From: Tropicimonas isoalkanivorans | Lineage (GTDB): Bacteria; Pseudomonadota; Alphaproteobacteria; Rhodobacterales; Rhodobacteraceae | DNA length: 64,000 bases | Assembly: GCF_900112335.1 (NCBI RefSeq) | Contig: NZ_FOLG01000001.1 | Span: forward strand, 248,001-312,000 | Direction of reading: 5' to 3' | In this document: one piece after another, positions 51,595 to 61,817 of the stretch | Layout of the letters: every line of letters starts with the position of its first letter | Position numbering within the stretch: position 1 is the stretch's first letter | Made by a program: the position numbers and the translations under genes | Notes under the pieces: generated by a model | Database searches by the model: none | What the model saw: the letters and a program-made list of their open reading frames with translations, nothing else | Told to the model about the DNA's origin: nothing

Positions 51595-52101
51595 TTAGAT
51601 CACCTCCGGCATGAAGGCCAGATCAGTGGGCGCGGGATGCGCGCCGGCGGCGGTCAGCATGGCGTGGATCTGGCCGCGGTGGTGGACCTGATGATTGAAC
51701 AGGTGCGCGACGCAAACGGCGATGGGCTTGCGTTGCTCGCGCCCGGTGCTCCCCGACATCCAGGTCAGATCGCCCCGCAGCGCTGCGGGGCGCAGGTTGC
51801 GCGCCCAGAGCACCAGCCGTGCGTCGGCACGGGTTCGATCGGCCTTCCAGGCCGCAAGGGTCGGGTACAGGGCCACGCTTTCGGAAATGCCGCCGTCCGG
51901 GCGCACCCAGCCGTCTATCCGCGCCATCCAGAGCCGGTCAGCCCAGAGCAGATGGTTGAGCGTGGCGAAGATCGAGCCGAAGTGGGCGCCACGGTCGCGC
52001 GTCACCTCGTCCTCGTCCAGAGCTTCAACCGTCTCTGTCAGCGCCTTGTTCTGCCACGCATTGTAGCGCGCCATGAGCTGAACGTATTCGACAGATATCA
52101 C
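51595..52101 (-). CDS. DinB-family protein
   Basis: 168-residue four-helix bundle protein with the three metal-binding His: FATLNHLLWADRLWMARID (near 49), and HLFNHQVHHRGQIHAMLTAA (near 133 and 137). The start at 52101 is GTG (translated MISVEYVQLMARYNAWQNKA), which gives the usual family N-terminus; the next ATG would cut into helix 1. Function of this group is unknown, often thiol-dependent transferase or damage-induced. It lies 41 bp upstream of acuI on the same strand. Confidence 0.82.
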   Translation of the reverse strand: MISVEYVQLMARYNAWQNKALTETVEALDEDEVTRDRGAHFGSIFATLNHLLWADRLWMARIDGWVRPDGGISESVALYPTLAAWKADRTRADARLVLWARNLRPAALRGDLTWMSGSTGREQRKPIAVCVAHLFNHQVHHRGQIHAMLTAAGAHPAPTDLAFMPEVI

Positions 52102-52190
52102 CCGCCTGTCCCCTTGCTGCGGCCCGGTCCACGCAAGCGTCGCCGGTGCGCGGGCGTCCTGTCAATGGAAAGCGCGCGGATGGGGCGTGG

Positions 52191-53168
52191 TCAGCCGCTG
52201 CCGATCAGGATGCCCGCCGCCAGGACCAGCCCGCCGCCGAGCACGACCTGTGACGCCGCGCGCCAGAACGGCGTCTGCATGAACCGCTTCTGAATCCAGG
52301 CGATAGCCCAGAGCTCAACGAAGACCACGCAGATTGCGATAATGGTGGCGGTCCAGAAATGCGGGATCAGGTAGGGAAGCGCGTGGCCCAGCCCGCCGAG
52401 CGTGGTCATTACCCCGGATGCGATCCCCCGCTTCAGCGGGCTGCCACGGCCAGACAGTTCTCCATCGTCCGACGCGGCTTCGGTGAACCCCATGGAGATG
52501 CCCGCCCCGACCGAAGCCGCGAGGCCCACCAGGAACGTGCTCCACGTATCGCCGGTGGCGAAGGCCGCTGCGAAAATCGGCGCCAGCGTCGAGACGGACC
52601 CGTCCATCAGTCCCGCGAGCCCCGGCTGAACCCATGTCAGCACGAACTGGCGATGGGCATGGTGGTCCTCGGCGCTTACCGCCTGTTCCGTCAAGTGCTG
52701 TTCCGTCAGGTCGCCCGCCACGGTCTCGTGCCCCGCCTCGGCCGCAGCCAGATCGCCCAGCAGTTGGCGCGTCGCCGCATCGGTGACCCGCGCAGCGGCG
52801 GCTTCGTAGTACCGGCGCGCCTCGTATTCCATGTCCGCAGCGATGGTGCGGATGCGCTCCAGCGGCAAATGCTCCATGAGCCATACCGGCTGGCGGGCGT
52901 AGAAGCCGGCCACGTGTTCCCGGCGGATCAGCGGGATTGTTTCCCCGAACCGGCTGCGAAACATGTCGATCAGCCGTTTGCGGTGCCCGTCTTCCTCCTC
53001 CGCCATACCGTCGAACACAGCGGCAGTCGCCGGGTAGTCCTGACGAAGGCGTGCGGCGAAGTTGCGGTAAATCTGCGCGTCGTCCTCCTCCGAGGAGATC
53101 GCCAGCGCAAGGACTTCCGCCTCGCTGAGATCGTGAAAACGCTTTCGGTTTGATATCAGGGAGCGCAT
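52191..53168 (-). CDS. mbfA: Membrane-bound ferritin MbfA (ferritin-like plus VIT1 domain)
   Basis: 325-residue iron exporter/storage protein. The N-terminal ferritin-like (rubrerythrin) domain has the iron-binding glutamate/His motifs ISSEEDDAQIYRNFA, MAEEEDGHRKRLIDMF and DLAAAEAGHETVAGDL (residues 1-155). The C-terminal VIT1/CCC1 membrane domain starts at about 180 (GLAGLMDGSVSTLAPIFAAA, then GLAASVGAGISMGFTEAASD). ATG 53168 (MRSLISNRKRF) is chosen. MbfA protects alphaproteobacteria against excess iron and peroxide. An Irr-type operator sits 17 bp upstream. Confidence 0.92.
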   Translation of the reverse strand: MRSLISNRKRFHDLSEAEVLALAISSEEDDAQIYRNFAARLRQDYPATAAVFDGMAEEEDGHRKRLIDMFRSRFGETIPLIRREHVAGFYARQPVWLMEHLPLERIRTIAADMEYEARRYYEAAAARVTDAATRQLLGDLAAAEAGHETVAGDLTEQHLTEQAVSAEDHHAHRQFVLTWVQPGLAGLMDGSVSTLAPIFAAAFATGDTWSTFLVGLAASVGAGISMGFTEAASDDGELSGRGSPLKRGIASGVMTTLGGLGHALPYLIPHFWTATIIAICVVFVELWAIAWIQKRFMQTPFWRAASQVVLGGGLVLAAGILIGSG

Positions 53169-53184
53169 GCGGCCGGCTCTTTCA

Positions 53185-53203
53185 GTTTGGAACAGTTCTA
53201 AAC
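53185..53203 (-). promoter_or_regulatory. Irr box (iron control element) upstream of mbfA
   Basis: GTTTGGAAC-A-GTTCTAAAC is a 19-bp inverted repeat with a single mismatch, matching the TTTAGAA-type iron control element bound by Irr in alphaproteobacteria. It overlaps the expected core promoter, fitting Irr repression of mbfA under low iron, which is known for mbfA in Bradyrhizobium and Agrobacterium. Confidence 0.75.
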
Positions 53204-53376
53204 TAGTATTTGCCCCCACCGGCGCAAGCCCCCAAACCGCCGGAATTGCCGCACAGGGCGGCTTCGGCACGCGGGCCAAGGGGCGCGGGTTCAGCGCCAC
53301 CGCGCCCGTTCAACACCGCAAAATTCAGCAGTTCCCACTTCCAATCCCGCGGCGGGCGGCCTATTTATACGATGTT

Positions 53377-53692
53377 CCTTCGGGGACTATGGCGATAAAC
53401 GCGCTCGTAATAAGCGGCTCGGACCCGGGGGCGGTACCCGGCGGCTCCACCAAATATCCCGCATTGGGGGATCAGGGGGCCGAAACAGGATCGACGGACG
53501 TCTAAAGGGGTTAGCTTTTGCCCGGTGAGGTACCACCGTTATCGGTCCAAGCATGATAGTTGCCAATGACAACCGTGCTCCGGTGGCCGTTGCTGCGTAA
53601 GCAGTAACCAAACCGAAATCTTAAGCCCAGGCCTCTAGCAAGGTCTGGCGGGGTTCGCAGGCACCTGGCAACAGAAGCCTGCACTTCCTTCC
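53377..53692 (+). ncRNA. ssrA: tmRNA, circularly permuted two-piece (alpha type)
   Basis: The acceptor piece comes first and ends at 53452 with GGCTCCACCA; its T-arm is CCGGG-GGCGGTA-CCCGG. After a 23-base intervening stretch the coding piece begins at 53476 with GGGGCCGAAACAGGATCGAC. GGGGCCG pairs with CGGCTCC, including the G3-U70 alanine identity pair. The tag frame (GCC at 53562 to TAA at 53600) gives, with the first Ala, AANDNRAPVAVAA, ending in the ClpXP-recognised AA. Outer ends are approximate: a TTTATA -10-like box at 53364 fits a start near 53377, and the PK-like CAGGC/GCCTG helix ends near 53682. It rescues stalled ribosomes. Confidence 0.92.
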
Positions 53693-53810
53693 CCCATATT
53701 TAATCTAGAACCGCCGCGCCGTGCCGAATGGACCTTCGGGCTAGCTTCGCATGCGTTTAGCCATTGTTCAGCATCTCCGGGTAGCTTTCCCGCAAAACGG
53801 GAGTCGAACC

Positions 53811-54239
53811 ATGAGTTGCAAGGTCAAGTTGCTGCAGCAGTTTTACGATCGCATCTGGGTCGCAGGTGCGGTCGGGGAGATCGATCGGTTCTTCAACACG
53901 CAGGTTGAGGCCAGCGGGCTGATGCACGAGCTGGAATTGACAGCGGTCGAGTTCCACGATTTCGCTGTTGCGCTGCAGGAGATCATGGAGGTCTCGCAGG
54001 TGACACTTGAGAAGACCATCGAGCAGGGCGAATGGGTGTCGGCAATGGGCACGTTCGAAGCCACGCTCAGGGCATCCGGTCGCACGATAACAGGCTCCGG
54101 CATGCTCATGGCCAGGATCGTCGACGATCGCATCGTCGAGGCGTTCAACTGCGTCGATTTCCTCAGTTTGTTCGAGAAATCCGGCCTGTTGCCGGAGAAT
54201 GCGCTCGCCCTCGGGATGGCCGGTCACCGGTTCACGTAA
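53811..54239 (+). CDS. SnoaL-like / NTF2-fold protein
   Basis: 142-residue protein (MSCKVKLLQQFYDRIWVAGA) whose pattern fits the SnoaL-like ester cyclase fold: an N-terminal helix pair, HELELTAVEFHDFAVALQEI and a C-terminal beta sheet (WVSAMGTFEATLRASGRTIT, then MARIVDDRIVEAFNCVDFLS). ATG 53811 is chosen; a longer frame from 53751 lacks conservation signs. It lies between ssrA and sspB, but nothing ties it to trans-translation. Function unknown. Confidence 0.7.
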   Translation: MSCKVKLLQQFYDRIWVAGAVGEIDRFFNTQVEASGLMHELELTAVEFHDFAVALQEIMEVSQVTLEKTIEQGEWVSAMGTFEATLRASGRTITGSGMLMARIVDDRIVEAFNCVDFLSLFEKSGLLPENALALGMAGHRFT

Positions 54240-54445
54240 GGCCGCGACGCGACCTGAAGCCCAGGCGGGACCGAAACTCTGGCGCTCAGGTGTCGCCCCG
54301 CATCAACGACCGGCCGTCGCGGACGACGACGCGGCGCCTGAATCCGCATCCATTTCCGGCGTCTGGCCGATGGCATCGGAGGGGGTATCATTCGACCGCG
54401 AATTGCCTATGCTTACGGCAAAACCACGTGGAGACTACGACGCCC

Positions 54446-54940
54446 ATGTCGCAAACCATCGACTATGGCAAGCTGATGCACAGGGCCATGCGCAGCCTGA
54501 TTCAGGAGGTTCTTGGCCAGGTGGCGACCCATGGTTTGCCAGGCCAGCACCATTTCTTTATCACCTTCGACACCACTCATCCGGACGTCGAGATCGCCGC
54601 ATGGTTGCGCGACCGCTATCCGGAAGAGATGACGGTGGTCCTGCAGCATTGGTTCGACAATCTCGAGGTCACCGACCAGGGATTCTACATTACGCTGAAC
54701 TTCGGAGACACGCCGGAGCCGCTCTACATTCCCTATGACGCAATCGCCACCTTCGTCGATCCGTCAGTAGAATTCGGGCTGCGCTTCGAGACTGCCTCGT
54801 CCGACGACGACGAGGAGGCGGTCGACGAAGATGGCGCGGAAGAGGACGTCCCCGAGGCCCCTCTCGCCGAAGATCTGGACCCCGACACCGCTTCCCCCAG
54901 CGAAGCCGAGATCGTCAGCCTGGATTCCTTCCGGAAGTAA
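54446..54940 (+). CDS. sspB: SspB-type ClpXP adaptor (alphaproteobacterial form)
   Basis: 164-residue adaptor that hands ssrA-tagged proteins to ClpXP. The SspB-alpha core (about residues 1-115) shows MHRAMRSLIQEVLGQVATHG, GQHHFFITFDTTHPDVEI and TLNFGDTPEPLYIPYDAIAT. A Glu/Asp-rich linker follows, and the C-terminus IVSLDSFRK is the ClpX-binding XB motif. The gene is 0.75 kb downstream of ssrA, which encodes the AANDN tag start recognised by this type of adaptor. ATG 54446 is chosen on homology-type N-terminus (MSQTIDYGKL). Confidence 0.9.
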   Translation: MSQTIDYGKLMHRAMRSLIQEVLGQVATHGLPGQHHFFITFDTTHPDVEIAAWLRDRYPEEMTVVLQHWFDNLEVTDQGFYITLNFGDTPEPLYIPYDAIATFVDPSVEFGLRFETASSDDDEEAVDEDGAEEDVPEAPLAEDLDPDTASPSEAEIVSLDSFRK

Positions 54941-55100
54941 CGGCGGTTAGCAGCCGACGACCTGACGGCTCGCCGGGCGCAGGCGTGGCCTGTGGCGCGT
55001 CTCCTGCGCCAATTGGCCCGCCCTCCGGCGGCTTTGGCACAGTTGCCCACTTCGGAGCCGACCGCTAAACCGCCGTCAGCTAACCCGGAGGATTCCTGCG

Positions 55101-56501
<1,401 letters not shown>

Positions 56502-56531
56502 CGTTCGATAGGTTCGACGCAGAACGAGAGA

Positions 56532-56560
56532 GGGCCGCCCGAGGGCGGCCCTTTGTTGTG
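56532..56560 (+). terminator. Intrinsic terminator after fumC
   Basis: GGGCCGCCC (56532-56540), GA, GGGCGGCCC (56543-56551) followed by TTTGTTGTG, 31 bp after the fumC stop. It sits between convergent fumC and the gntP-type gene and may serve both. Confidence 0.8.
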
Positions 56561-56592
56561 TCAGTGGCTTTCAGGCCGGGGCCGTCAAGCGG

Positions 56593-57948
56593 TTAGAGCA
56601 GCACGAGGCTCAGCACGTAAACCAACGCCATCGCGGTGACGCCCTGCACGAGAGTCGCCATGGTCTGGGCGCGATAGGCCAGCCCAACGCTCATGCGACT
56701 GAACTGCGAGACGACCCAGAAGAAGCTGTCGTTGGCGTGTGATACGGTCATCGCGCCCGCGCCAATCGCCATCACTGTCAACACCCCGCCCATTTCGGTA
56801 TCCAGCCCCAACTGCGGCAGCAGCGGCGCGACGAGCGCGGAGGTCGTGACCAGCGCCACCGTCGAGGAGCCTTGCGCCGATTTCAGTGCTGCGGCGACGA
56901 TGAAGGGCATGAAGACGCCCACACCAAGCCCCGAAAGAGTGGTGCCGAGGAATTCGCCGAGCGGCGTGGCCTTGAGGACCGCCCCGAAGGCGCCACCGGC
57001 GCCGGTGATCAGCAGGATCGGTGCCGCCGCGACGATGCCCTCGCTGATGCGCTCGCTGAACTCCGCAATCTTGCTGTCGGATTTGAGCAGCCGCATGGAG
57101 AGAAAGAGGCCGATGACCAGGGCGGTCAGTGGCTGGCCGAGGAAGGCGAGCGCCTGATAGACGACGCCCTCGCCCACCGGCTGGCTTGGGAAGTTGGCGA
57201 TGGAGCCGAGGCAGATCAGGCCGATCGGCACAAGGATCGGGGCGAAGGCCTGACCCGCGGAGGGAAGCGTGCCGTAAGACGCTTTCAGAGCGGCCCAGTC
57301 GTGGTGGACTGTCTCACTGGCCTCGTCCACGAGGTCCGGTTCCACATTCGCAAACAGGCGCGCCCACAGCATACCGGCCGCGGCCGCCACCGCGGCGACA
57401 ACGGCCCCGACGGCAATTACCAGCCCGAGGTTGTTCTCGAGCCCGAGGTTGCCGGCCGCTGCGATCGGCCCCGGGGTCGGCGGCACGAAGGTGTGGGTGG
57501 CGTAAAGGCCGGTGGCAAGCGCCACGCTCATGGCAACGCTCGACGTCTTGAGCCGCGTGGCGAGCGACTCCTTGAGCGAGTTCAGGATCACGAAGCCCGA
57601 GTCGCAGAACACGGGGATCGACACGATATAGCCGATGATGCTCATGGTCAGGGTCGGGAAACGTTCGCCCAGGACACGGATCACGCTGTCAGCCATGGTG
57701 ATTGCCGCGCCACTCTTTTCCAGAATGATGCCGATGATCGTGCCCAGGACGATCACGAGGCCGATATAGCCGAGGATGCCGCCAAAGCCGCTGGTGATGG
57801 TCTTGGCGATGTCGGCAAGCGGCAAGCCGTAGGCGAAGGCCGCGAGGAACGCGGCGATCAGCAAGGCAAGGAAGGGGTGAACCTTGAACGTGGTCGTGGC
57901 GATCACGATGAACGCGATCACGACCAGCAGGATCAAGACCAGTAGCAT
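56593..57948 (-). CDS. GntP-family permease (gluconate / sugar-acid:H+ symporter)
   Basis: 451-residue transporter with 12-14 helices. Family blocks: FGGILGYIGLVIVLGTIIGI, PVFCDSGFVILNSLKESLA, THTFVPPTPGPIAAAGNLGL and ALKSAQGSSTVALVTTSALV, and AIGAGAMTVSHANDSFFWVV. It imports gluconate or a related hydroxy acid. ATG 57948 has a strong GGAGGAAAA site. No kinase or dehydrogenase gene for the sugar acid lies nearby, so the substrate stays open. Confidence 0.92.
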   Translation of the reverse strand: MLLVLILLVVIAFIVIATTTFKVHPFLALLIAAFLAAFAYGLPLADIAKTITSGFGGILGYIGLVIVLGTIIGIILEKSGAAITMADSVIRVLGERFPTLTMSIIGYIVSIPVFCDSGFVILNSLKESLATRLKTSSVAMSVALATGLYATHTFVPPTPGPIAAAGNLGLENNLGLVIAVGAVVAAVAAAAGMLWARLFANVEPDLVDEASETVHHDWAALKASYGTLPSAGQAFAPILVPIGLICLGSIANFPSQPVGEGVVYQALAFLGQPLTALVIGLFLSMRLLKSDSKIAEFSERISEGIVAAAPILLITGAGGAFGAVLKATPLGEFLGTTLSGLGVGVFMPFIVAAALKSAQGSSTVALVTTSALVAPLLPQLGLDTEMGGVLTVMAIGAGAMTVSHANDSFFWVVSQFSRMSVGLAYRAQTMATLVQGVTAMALVYVLSLVLL

Positions 57949-58378
57949 ATTTTCCTCCAGTGCGCTGGTTCGATGGTGTTGGGATGGGGGGGGTCCGCAG
58001 CGTATGGACCTTCCATGTCGCCAGCTTTGATGGCGCGTGAGGAGACGGAGGAAGGAACGCGTGGCATGGGTGCCGAATGCTGCTGTCGGGGGATCGGTGG
58101 CACGCGGGACTCCGCCCAGCAATGTGCCAAAGTGCGCGGCATCGACGTGCGAACCGTGACGGGGTGTTCTGCCTATCCGGTCCCGGATCGTGCCGGCTCA
58201 CCCACTTTGCAAATGGACCATAAAGCGTTGAAGTTGCGGGGGCGATCAGCGCTCCGACCGCATCCGCACTGACGGCAACGCCTGCGGCATTATGCCGACA
58301 CCCTCCGCCCCGGCGGGCCCACCTCCACGTATGCCCGCCGCCCTTCCCCGACTCTCGCAGCGCCGCTATCATGGGGCC
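57949..58378. other. 430-bp divergent gap
   Basis: Contains the promoters of the GntP-type permease (minus) and the DUF4169 gene (plus). No coding frame or RNA gene is supported. A run of seven G near 57986 is the only simple-sequence feature. Confidence 0.4.
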
Positions 58379-58573
58379 ATGTCGTCGCCCGTGAATCTCA
58401 ACCGCTTTCGGAAGCAGAAGGCCCGCCAGCAGGCTCGCGAACAGGCGGACCGCAACGCCGTTCTGCATGGTCTGCCAAAGAGCGAGAAGCTCCGCGCCAA
58501 GGCGGAGGCAGAGCGTGTCGCCCGACTGCATGACGGCAGCCGCAGGACCCCCTCCGACGCCGCCGACGACTAG
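58379..58573 (+). CDS. DUF4169-family small basic protein
   Basis: 64-residue highly charged protein, MSSPVNLNRFRKQKARQQAR and continuing with DRNAVLHGLPKSEKLRAKAE, matching the DUF4169 pattern common in Rhodobacterales. ATG 58379 is chosen, not the upstream in-frame ATG at 58292, because the family begins at MSxPVNLNRFRK. It is found in the same neighbourhood as the ribbon-helix-helix gene at 59404. Function unknown; composition suggests nucleic-acid binding. Confidence 0.75.
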   Translation: MSSPVNLNRFRKQKARQQAREQADRNAVLHGLPKSEKLRAKAEAERVARLHDGSRRTPSDAADD

Positions 58574-58717
58574 GGCATTTTCGTCACATCACCCTCGCGC
58601 CTCGCGCGGCACGCTTGCGCCAAGGACTCCATGAGCCGATTCTGAACTCAGAAAAACGGGGCGCAAGGCGCCTGCGCCGCAACGACGGCGACGAGCAGAA
58701 ATGGACAGCAGACGGGC

Positions 58718-59407
58718 ATGGAAAACGCCCCGCGAACGGCCTTTTCACGGGCGCGCCCTGTGGCGCGCACGTCTTTCGGGCAAGCGACCCTGGTGTTGCA
58801 GCCCGAGCAGTTATTGCAGCCCCCGGACCCGTTTCAAAGCCCGGGCGCGTGGCTCATTGCGGCCGTGGCCGCGGAAACCCGCATCATGACCCCGACTGGC
58901 CCCTGCCCTGCTGGACGGCTCCAGCCCAGCGATTTTGTCCAGACGATCGACCACGGCCCTGTGCCCGTGCTCTGGTCGGGCCGTCGCACCGTCAGCGCGC
59001 GGCAGGTCGCGGCGTGCCCGCAGCTTGGCCCAATCTTGGTTCCCCGCGCCGCCTTCGGAGGAGGCACCCCGCGCCGGCCGGTCAGACTGTCGCCGCGTGC
59101 GGGCGTTCTGCTGTCGCCGGACAATGCCCCGGACGGCGTGCTCGTCCCCGCGGGCGACCTCTGTGGACATGCGGGTATCGCACCCACCCCGGCCGAGGCG
59201 GTGACCTATGTGCAGCTTCTGCTCGAGCGCCACGCGGTCATCGCGGCCGATGGCCTGCCGGTGGAGAGCTTTCACCCCGGTTGGCTGGACGACGGCCCCT
59301 GGAACAGCCGCCTGCGTGCCGAAGTGATCGCGGTGCTGCCGGACCTGGAGCATGGGCCAGACCTCTACGGCCCGGATGTCCGCCCGCGGGTGCAGCGGGC
59401 GCGATGA
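58718..59407 (+). CDS. Hint (hedgehog/intein-like) domain protein, nucleophile missing
   Basis: 229-residue protein. Residues about 45-190 are a Hint_2-type domain: ETRIMTPTGPCPAGRLQPSD then FVQTIDHGPVPVLWSGRRTV, VRLSPRAGVLLSPDNAPDGV and LLERHAVIAADGLPVESFHP. In active Hint proteins a Cys starts the domain (CFxxGTxI); here the equivalent position in AAVAAETRI is Ala, so autoprocessing is unlikely. No secreted adhesin or toxin part is attached. Stop overlaps the ribbon-helix-helix gene (ATGA). An ATG at 58703 or 58718 can start it. Confidence 0.75.
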   Translation: MENAPRTAFSRARPVARTSFGQATLVLQPEQLLQPPDPFQSPGAWLIAAVAAETRIMTPTGPCPAGRLQPSDFVQTIDHGPVPVLWSGRRTVSARQVAACPQLGPILVPRAAFGGGTPRRPVRLSPRAGVLLSPDNAPDGVLVPAGDLCGHAGIAPTPAEAVTYVQLLLERHAVIAADGLPVESFHPGWLDDGPWNSRLRAEVIAVLPDLEHGPDLYGPDVRPRVQRAR

Positions 59408-59646
59408 GCCGGCCGGTCAAACGTTCGCTCACCCTGTCAGGCCACCGCACCAGCGTGTCGCTGGAAGAGCCCTTCTGGCAGGCCTTCCGCGAGATCGCGC
59501 GGGACCGCGGCCAGCCGATCAATGCACTCGCCGCCGAAATCGACCGCGAGCGCGGGCTGGAGACCGGCCTTGCCTCCGCGATCCGGCTGTTCGTTCTGTC
59601 AGACTATCGCGCCCGGCTTGGGCTGGATCAGGCGCCCCGCACCTGA
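59404..59646 (+). CDS. Ribbon-helix-helix domain protein
   Basis: 80-residue protein, RSLTLSGHRTSVSLEEPFWQ (beta strand then helix A) and PINALAAEIDRERGLETGLA with a C-terminal helix SAIRLFVLSDYRARL. This is the RHH_4-like fold widespread in alphaproteobacteria, probably DNA binding. It starts within the stop of the Hint protein gene, so the two are translationally coupled. Target unknown. It is convergent with napC across 38 bp. Confidence 0.8.
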   Translation: MSRPVKRSLTLSGHRTSVSLEEPFWQAFREIARDRGQPINALAAEIDRERGLETGLASAIRLFVLSDYRARLGLDQAPRT

Positions 59647-59684
59647 TCCGCGCCCACCGGTCCGGTCTGCGCGAATTGCCCGAT

Positions 59685-60404
59685 TTACTCCGACGAGCCC
59701 GACAGATACCTGCGGATTGCGCTGCCGAGGGCCTGCGTATCCAGAATGCCGCTTTCCGACACCGGACCAGAAGCGCCATCGCCGGCCAACTCGTCCGCGA
59801 TACGCCTGTATTCCTCCAGATACCCCGCCGGCAGGCCGTGCGCGATGCCCTGGTGGCAGTCGATGCAGGTCATGCCCTCGTCGATCGCCTTCTGGTGCTC
59901 TGACGCGGCGCGGTTTTCCTGGATCGTGAAATCCATGTACTCGAAAGCATGGCAGTTCCGGCATTCGCGGCTGTCGGATGCCTTCATCTTGGTCCAGACC
60001 GAGCTGGCCATGTGCAGACGGCGTTCGTCGTATTTCTCGTCGGTGTCGATGGTTCCCATGATCTCGTGGTAGAGGTCCTTGGTCGCCATGATCTTGGCCT
60101 TCACCTTGTACTGCCACTCATGCGGCACGTGGCACTCCGGACAGGTCGCCCGCACCCCAGAGTGATTGCTGTAGTGAACCGTCTCCGTGTACTCGTCGAA
60201 GTTCTTCGTCATCGTGTGGCAGGAGGTGCAGAATTCTTCGGAATTCGTCATCTCAAGCGACCAGTGGAATCCGCCCCAGAACAGGATTCCCGCCAGGAAG
60301 CCTGCGATCAGCAGAAAGCCGAGACTGAAGACACCGCTGGGGCTCCAAATTCCATTCCAGATGCGTCGAATAAGGCCGGGGCGCTTGCCGTCATGCTCTG
60401 CCAT
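59685..60404 (-). CDS. napC: Tetraheme cytochrome c NapC/NirT family
   Basis: 239-residue membrane-anchored quinol dehydrogenase passing electrons to NapB-NapA. One N-terminal helix (FSLGFLLIAGFLAGILFWGG) precedes four CxxCH heme sites: EFCTSCHTM, ATCPECHVP, RECRNCHAF and MTCIDCHQG. The pattern of distal His residues (HMASS, HYSNHSG) fits NapC. Last gene of the nap operon; 27 bp after napB. Confidence 0.94.
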   Translation of the reverse strand: MAEHDGKRPGLIRRIWNGIWSPSGVFSLGFLLIAGFLAGILFWGGFHWSLEMTNSEEFCTSCHTMTKNFDEYTETVHYSNHSGVRATCPECHVPHEWQYKVKAKIMATKDLYHEIMGTIDTDEKYDERRLHMASSVWTKMKASDSRECRNCHAFEYMDFTIQENRAASEHQKAIDEGMTCIDCHQGIAHGLPAGYLEEYRRIADELAGDGASGPVSESGILDTQALGSAIRRYLSGSSE

Positions 60405-60431
60405 CGCTCTTTTCCTTATCTTTCTGCGCGC

Positions 60432-60872
60432 TCAGCGCCCGGTGGATGGCTGGAAGGTGTTCTCCACCAGTTCCGGCGCATTTGCCTGCGGCACGTGGCA
60501 CTGGTTGCAGAACCAGCGAGTGCCGGCGACGTGGTCCATCTCCACCCCGTTCCGGTCGAGGTAATGAGTCATCGAGAGCGTAGGCGCGCCGCGGTCACCG
60601 GCGTTCGTCCAGTCGTGGCAGCTCAGGCACTGGTTCGCCCGCATGTCGATCTGGTACTGGTCGATTGAATGGGGAATGAGCGGCGGCTGCTGGCGGTATT
60701 CGCGGTTGAACCGCTGCGTTTCCTGCTGAAACACCTGCTCCAGGGGCACCTGTTCGTCGACTCCCCCGCCGCGCAAGGTGGAGAGCCCCCCGGCCGATTG
60801 TGCCAGGCCGACGCCAACCAGGGACAGGGTGGTCGCCAGGGCAAGGGCACCTGCAAGGATCGGCTTCTTCAT
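60432..60872 (-). CDS. napB: Diheme cytochrome c NapB, nitrate reductase small subunit
   Basis: 146-residue periplasmic electron-transfer subunit. Signal peptide MKKPILAGALALATTLSLVG up to GLA-Q; two heme motifs QCLSCHDW and FCNQCHVP; and the conserved IPHSIDQYQIDMRANQ region with the axial His. It partners NapA. Starts 21 bp after napH on the same strand. Confidence 0.94.
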   Translation of the reverse strand: MKKPILAGALALATTLSLVGVGLAQSAGGLSTLRGGGVDEQVPLEQVFQQETQRFNREYRQQPPLIPHSIDQYQIDMRANQCLSCHDWTNAGDRGAPTLSMTHYLDRNGVEMDHVAGTRWFCNQCHVPQANAPELVENTFQPSTGR

Positions 60873-60893
60873 CGTGGTTCTCCGTTGCTCAGT

Positions 60894-61817
60894 TCACGCT
60901 GCTGTCTGTTCGCGCGGCTCGACCTGCGAGTCCGCTTTGGGCGGGGTTTCGACATGGTGGTCGAAACGATGGGTAAAGGCGAAGACGTCTACCGAGCAGA
61001 CGTCGATGCACCGCCCGCAGTTGGTGCAGTTGGGCGAGAGGATCAGCGGCGAGCCGTCCCCGCGGGCCTTGAGAGCGGGCGAAATGACCTGGTTTTCCGG
61101 GCAGACCGCGTAGCAGTCCATGCAGTCGTCACAGGCGCCGCGGCGGAGCGCGGACACCCGCAGAAGGCTTTTCGCGCCCACCAGCGAGTAGAACGCACCC
61201 ACTGGGCAAACATGTCCACACCAGCCGCGCCGGGCTACGAGAAGGTCGAACACGAACACGGCGAGCACCATGCCCCAGACCCAGCCCATGCCGAAAATGA
61301 GCCCGCGGTGAACCATGGTGACCGGATTGACCACCTCCCAGGCAATCGTACCGGTGAGCGTGGAGACGACAAGAACCGTGCCCAGCAGCCAATAACGGAA
61401 GGAGCGCTTCGGCTGCCAGCCTTTCTGGATTCCAAGCTTGTCATGGAGCCAATGCGCGGCGTCGGTGACGGGATTGATCGGGCAGACCCAGGAGCAATAG
61501 ACCCGACCGCCGATCAGCGCATAGGCCACCAACACGATAAGCCCGCCTATCAGAGCGGTTGCCTCCGGCCAGTGACCGGCGGCCATCATCTGGCCGAGGA
61601 TCAGCGGATCGTTCAGCGGCAGGACCCTGAACGTTTCCGAGCCCGCGAGCGTGCCCTTGACCCACCAGATACCGAACCACGGCCCCATGAGGAACAGAAC
61701 GAGGAAGAAGACCTGGCTCGACCGGCGCCAGATCAGGTAGCGGTTCGCACCGTACCAGCCCTTCACGCGCCGCGCTTCCTGGCCGGGTGGGAGGTGGACC
61801 TTGCCGGTGGCGCTCAT
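60894..61817 (-). CDS. napH: Quinol dehydrogenase membrane component NapH
   Basis: 307-residue membrane ferredoxin-type protein with about four helices. Cys motifs at helix ends [13 protein letters not shown] and [13 protein letters not shown]; two C-terminal [4Fe-4S] clusters in [15 protein letters not shown] and [19 protein letters not shown]. Together with NapG it forms an alternative electron route from quinol to NapA. ATG 61817 overlaps the napG stop (ATGA). Confidence 0.93.
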   Translation of the reverse strand: MSATGKVHLPPGQEARRVKGWYGANRYLIWRRSSQVFFLVLFLMGPWFGIWWVKGTLAGSETFRVLPLNDPLILGQMMAAGHWPEATALIGGLIVLVAYALIGGRVYCSWVCPINPVTDAAHWLHDKLGIQKGWQPKRSFRYWLLGTVLVVSTLTGTIAWEVVNPVTMVHRGLIFGMGWVWGMVLAVFVFDLLVARRGWCGHVCPVGAFYSLVGAKSLLRVSALRRGACDDCMDCYAVCPENQVISPALKARGDGSPLILSPNCTNCGRCIDVCSVDVFAFTHRFDHHVETPPKADSQVEPREQTAA

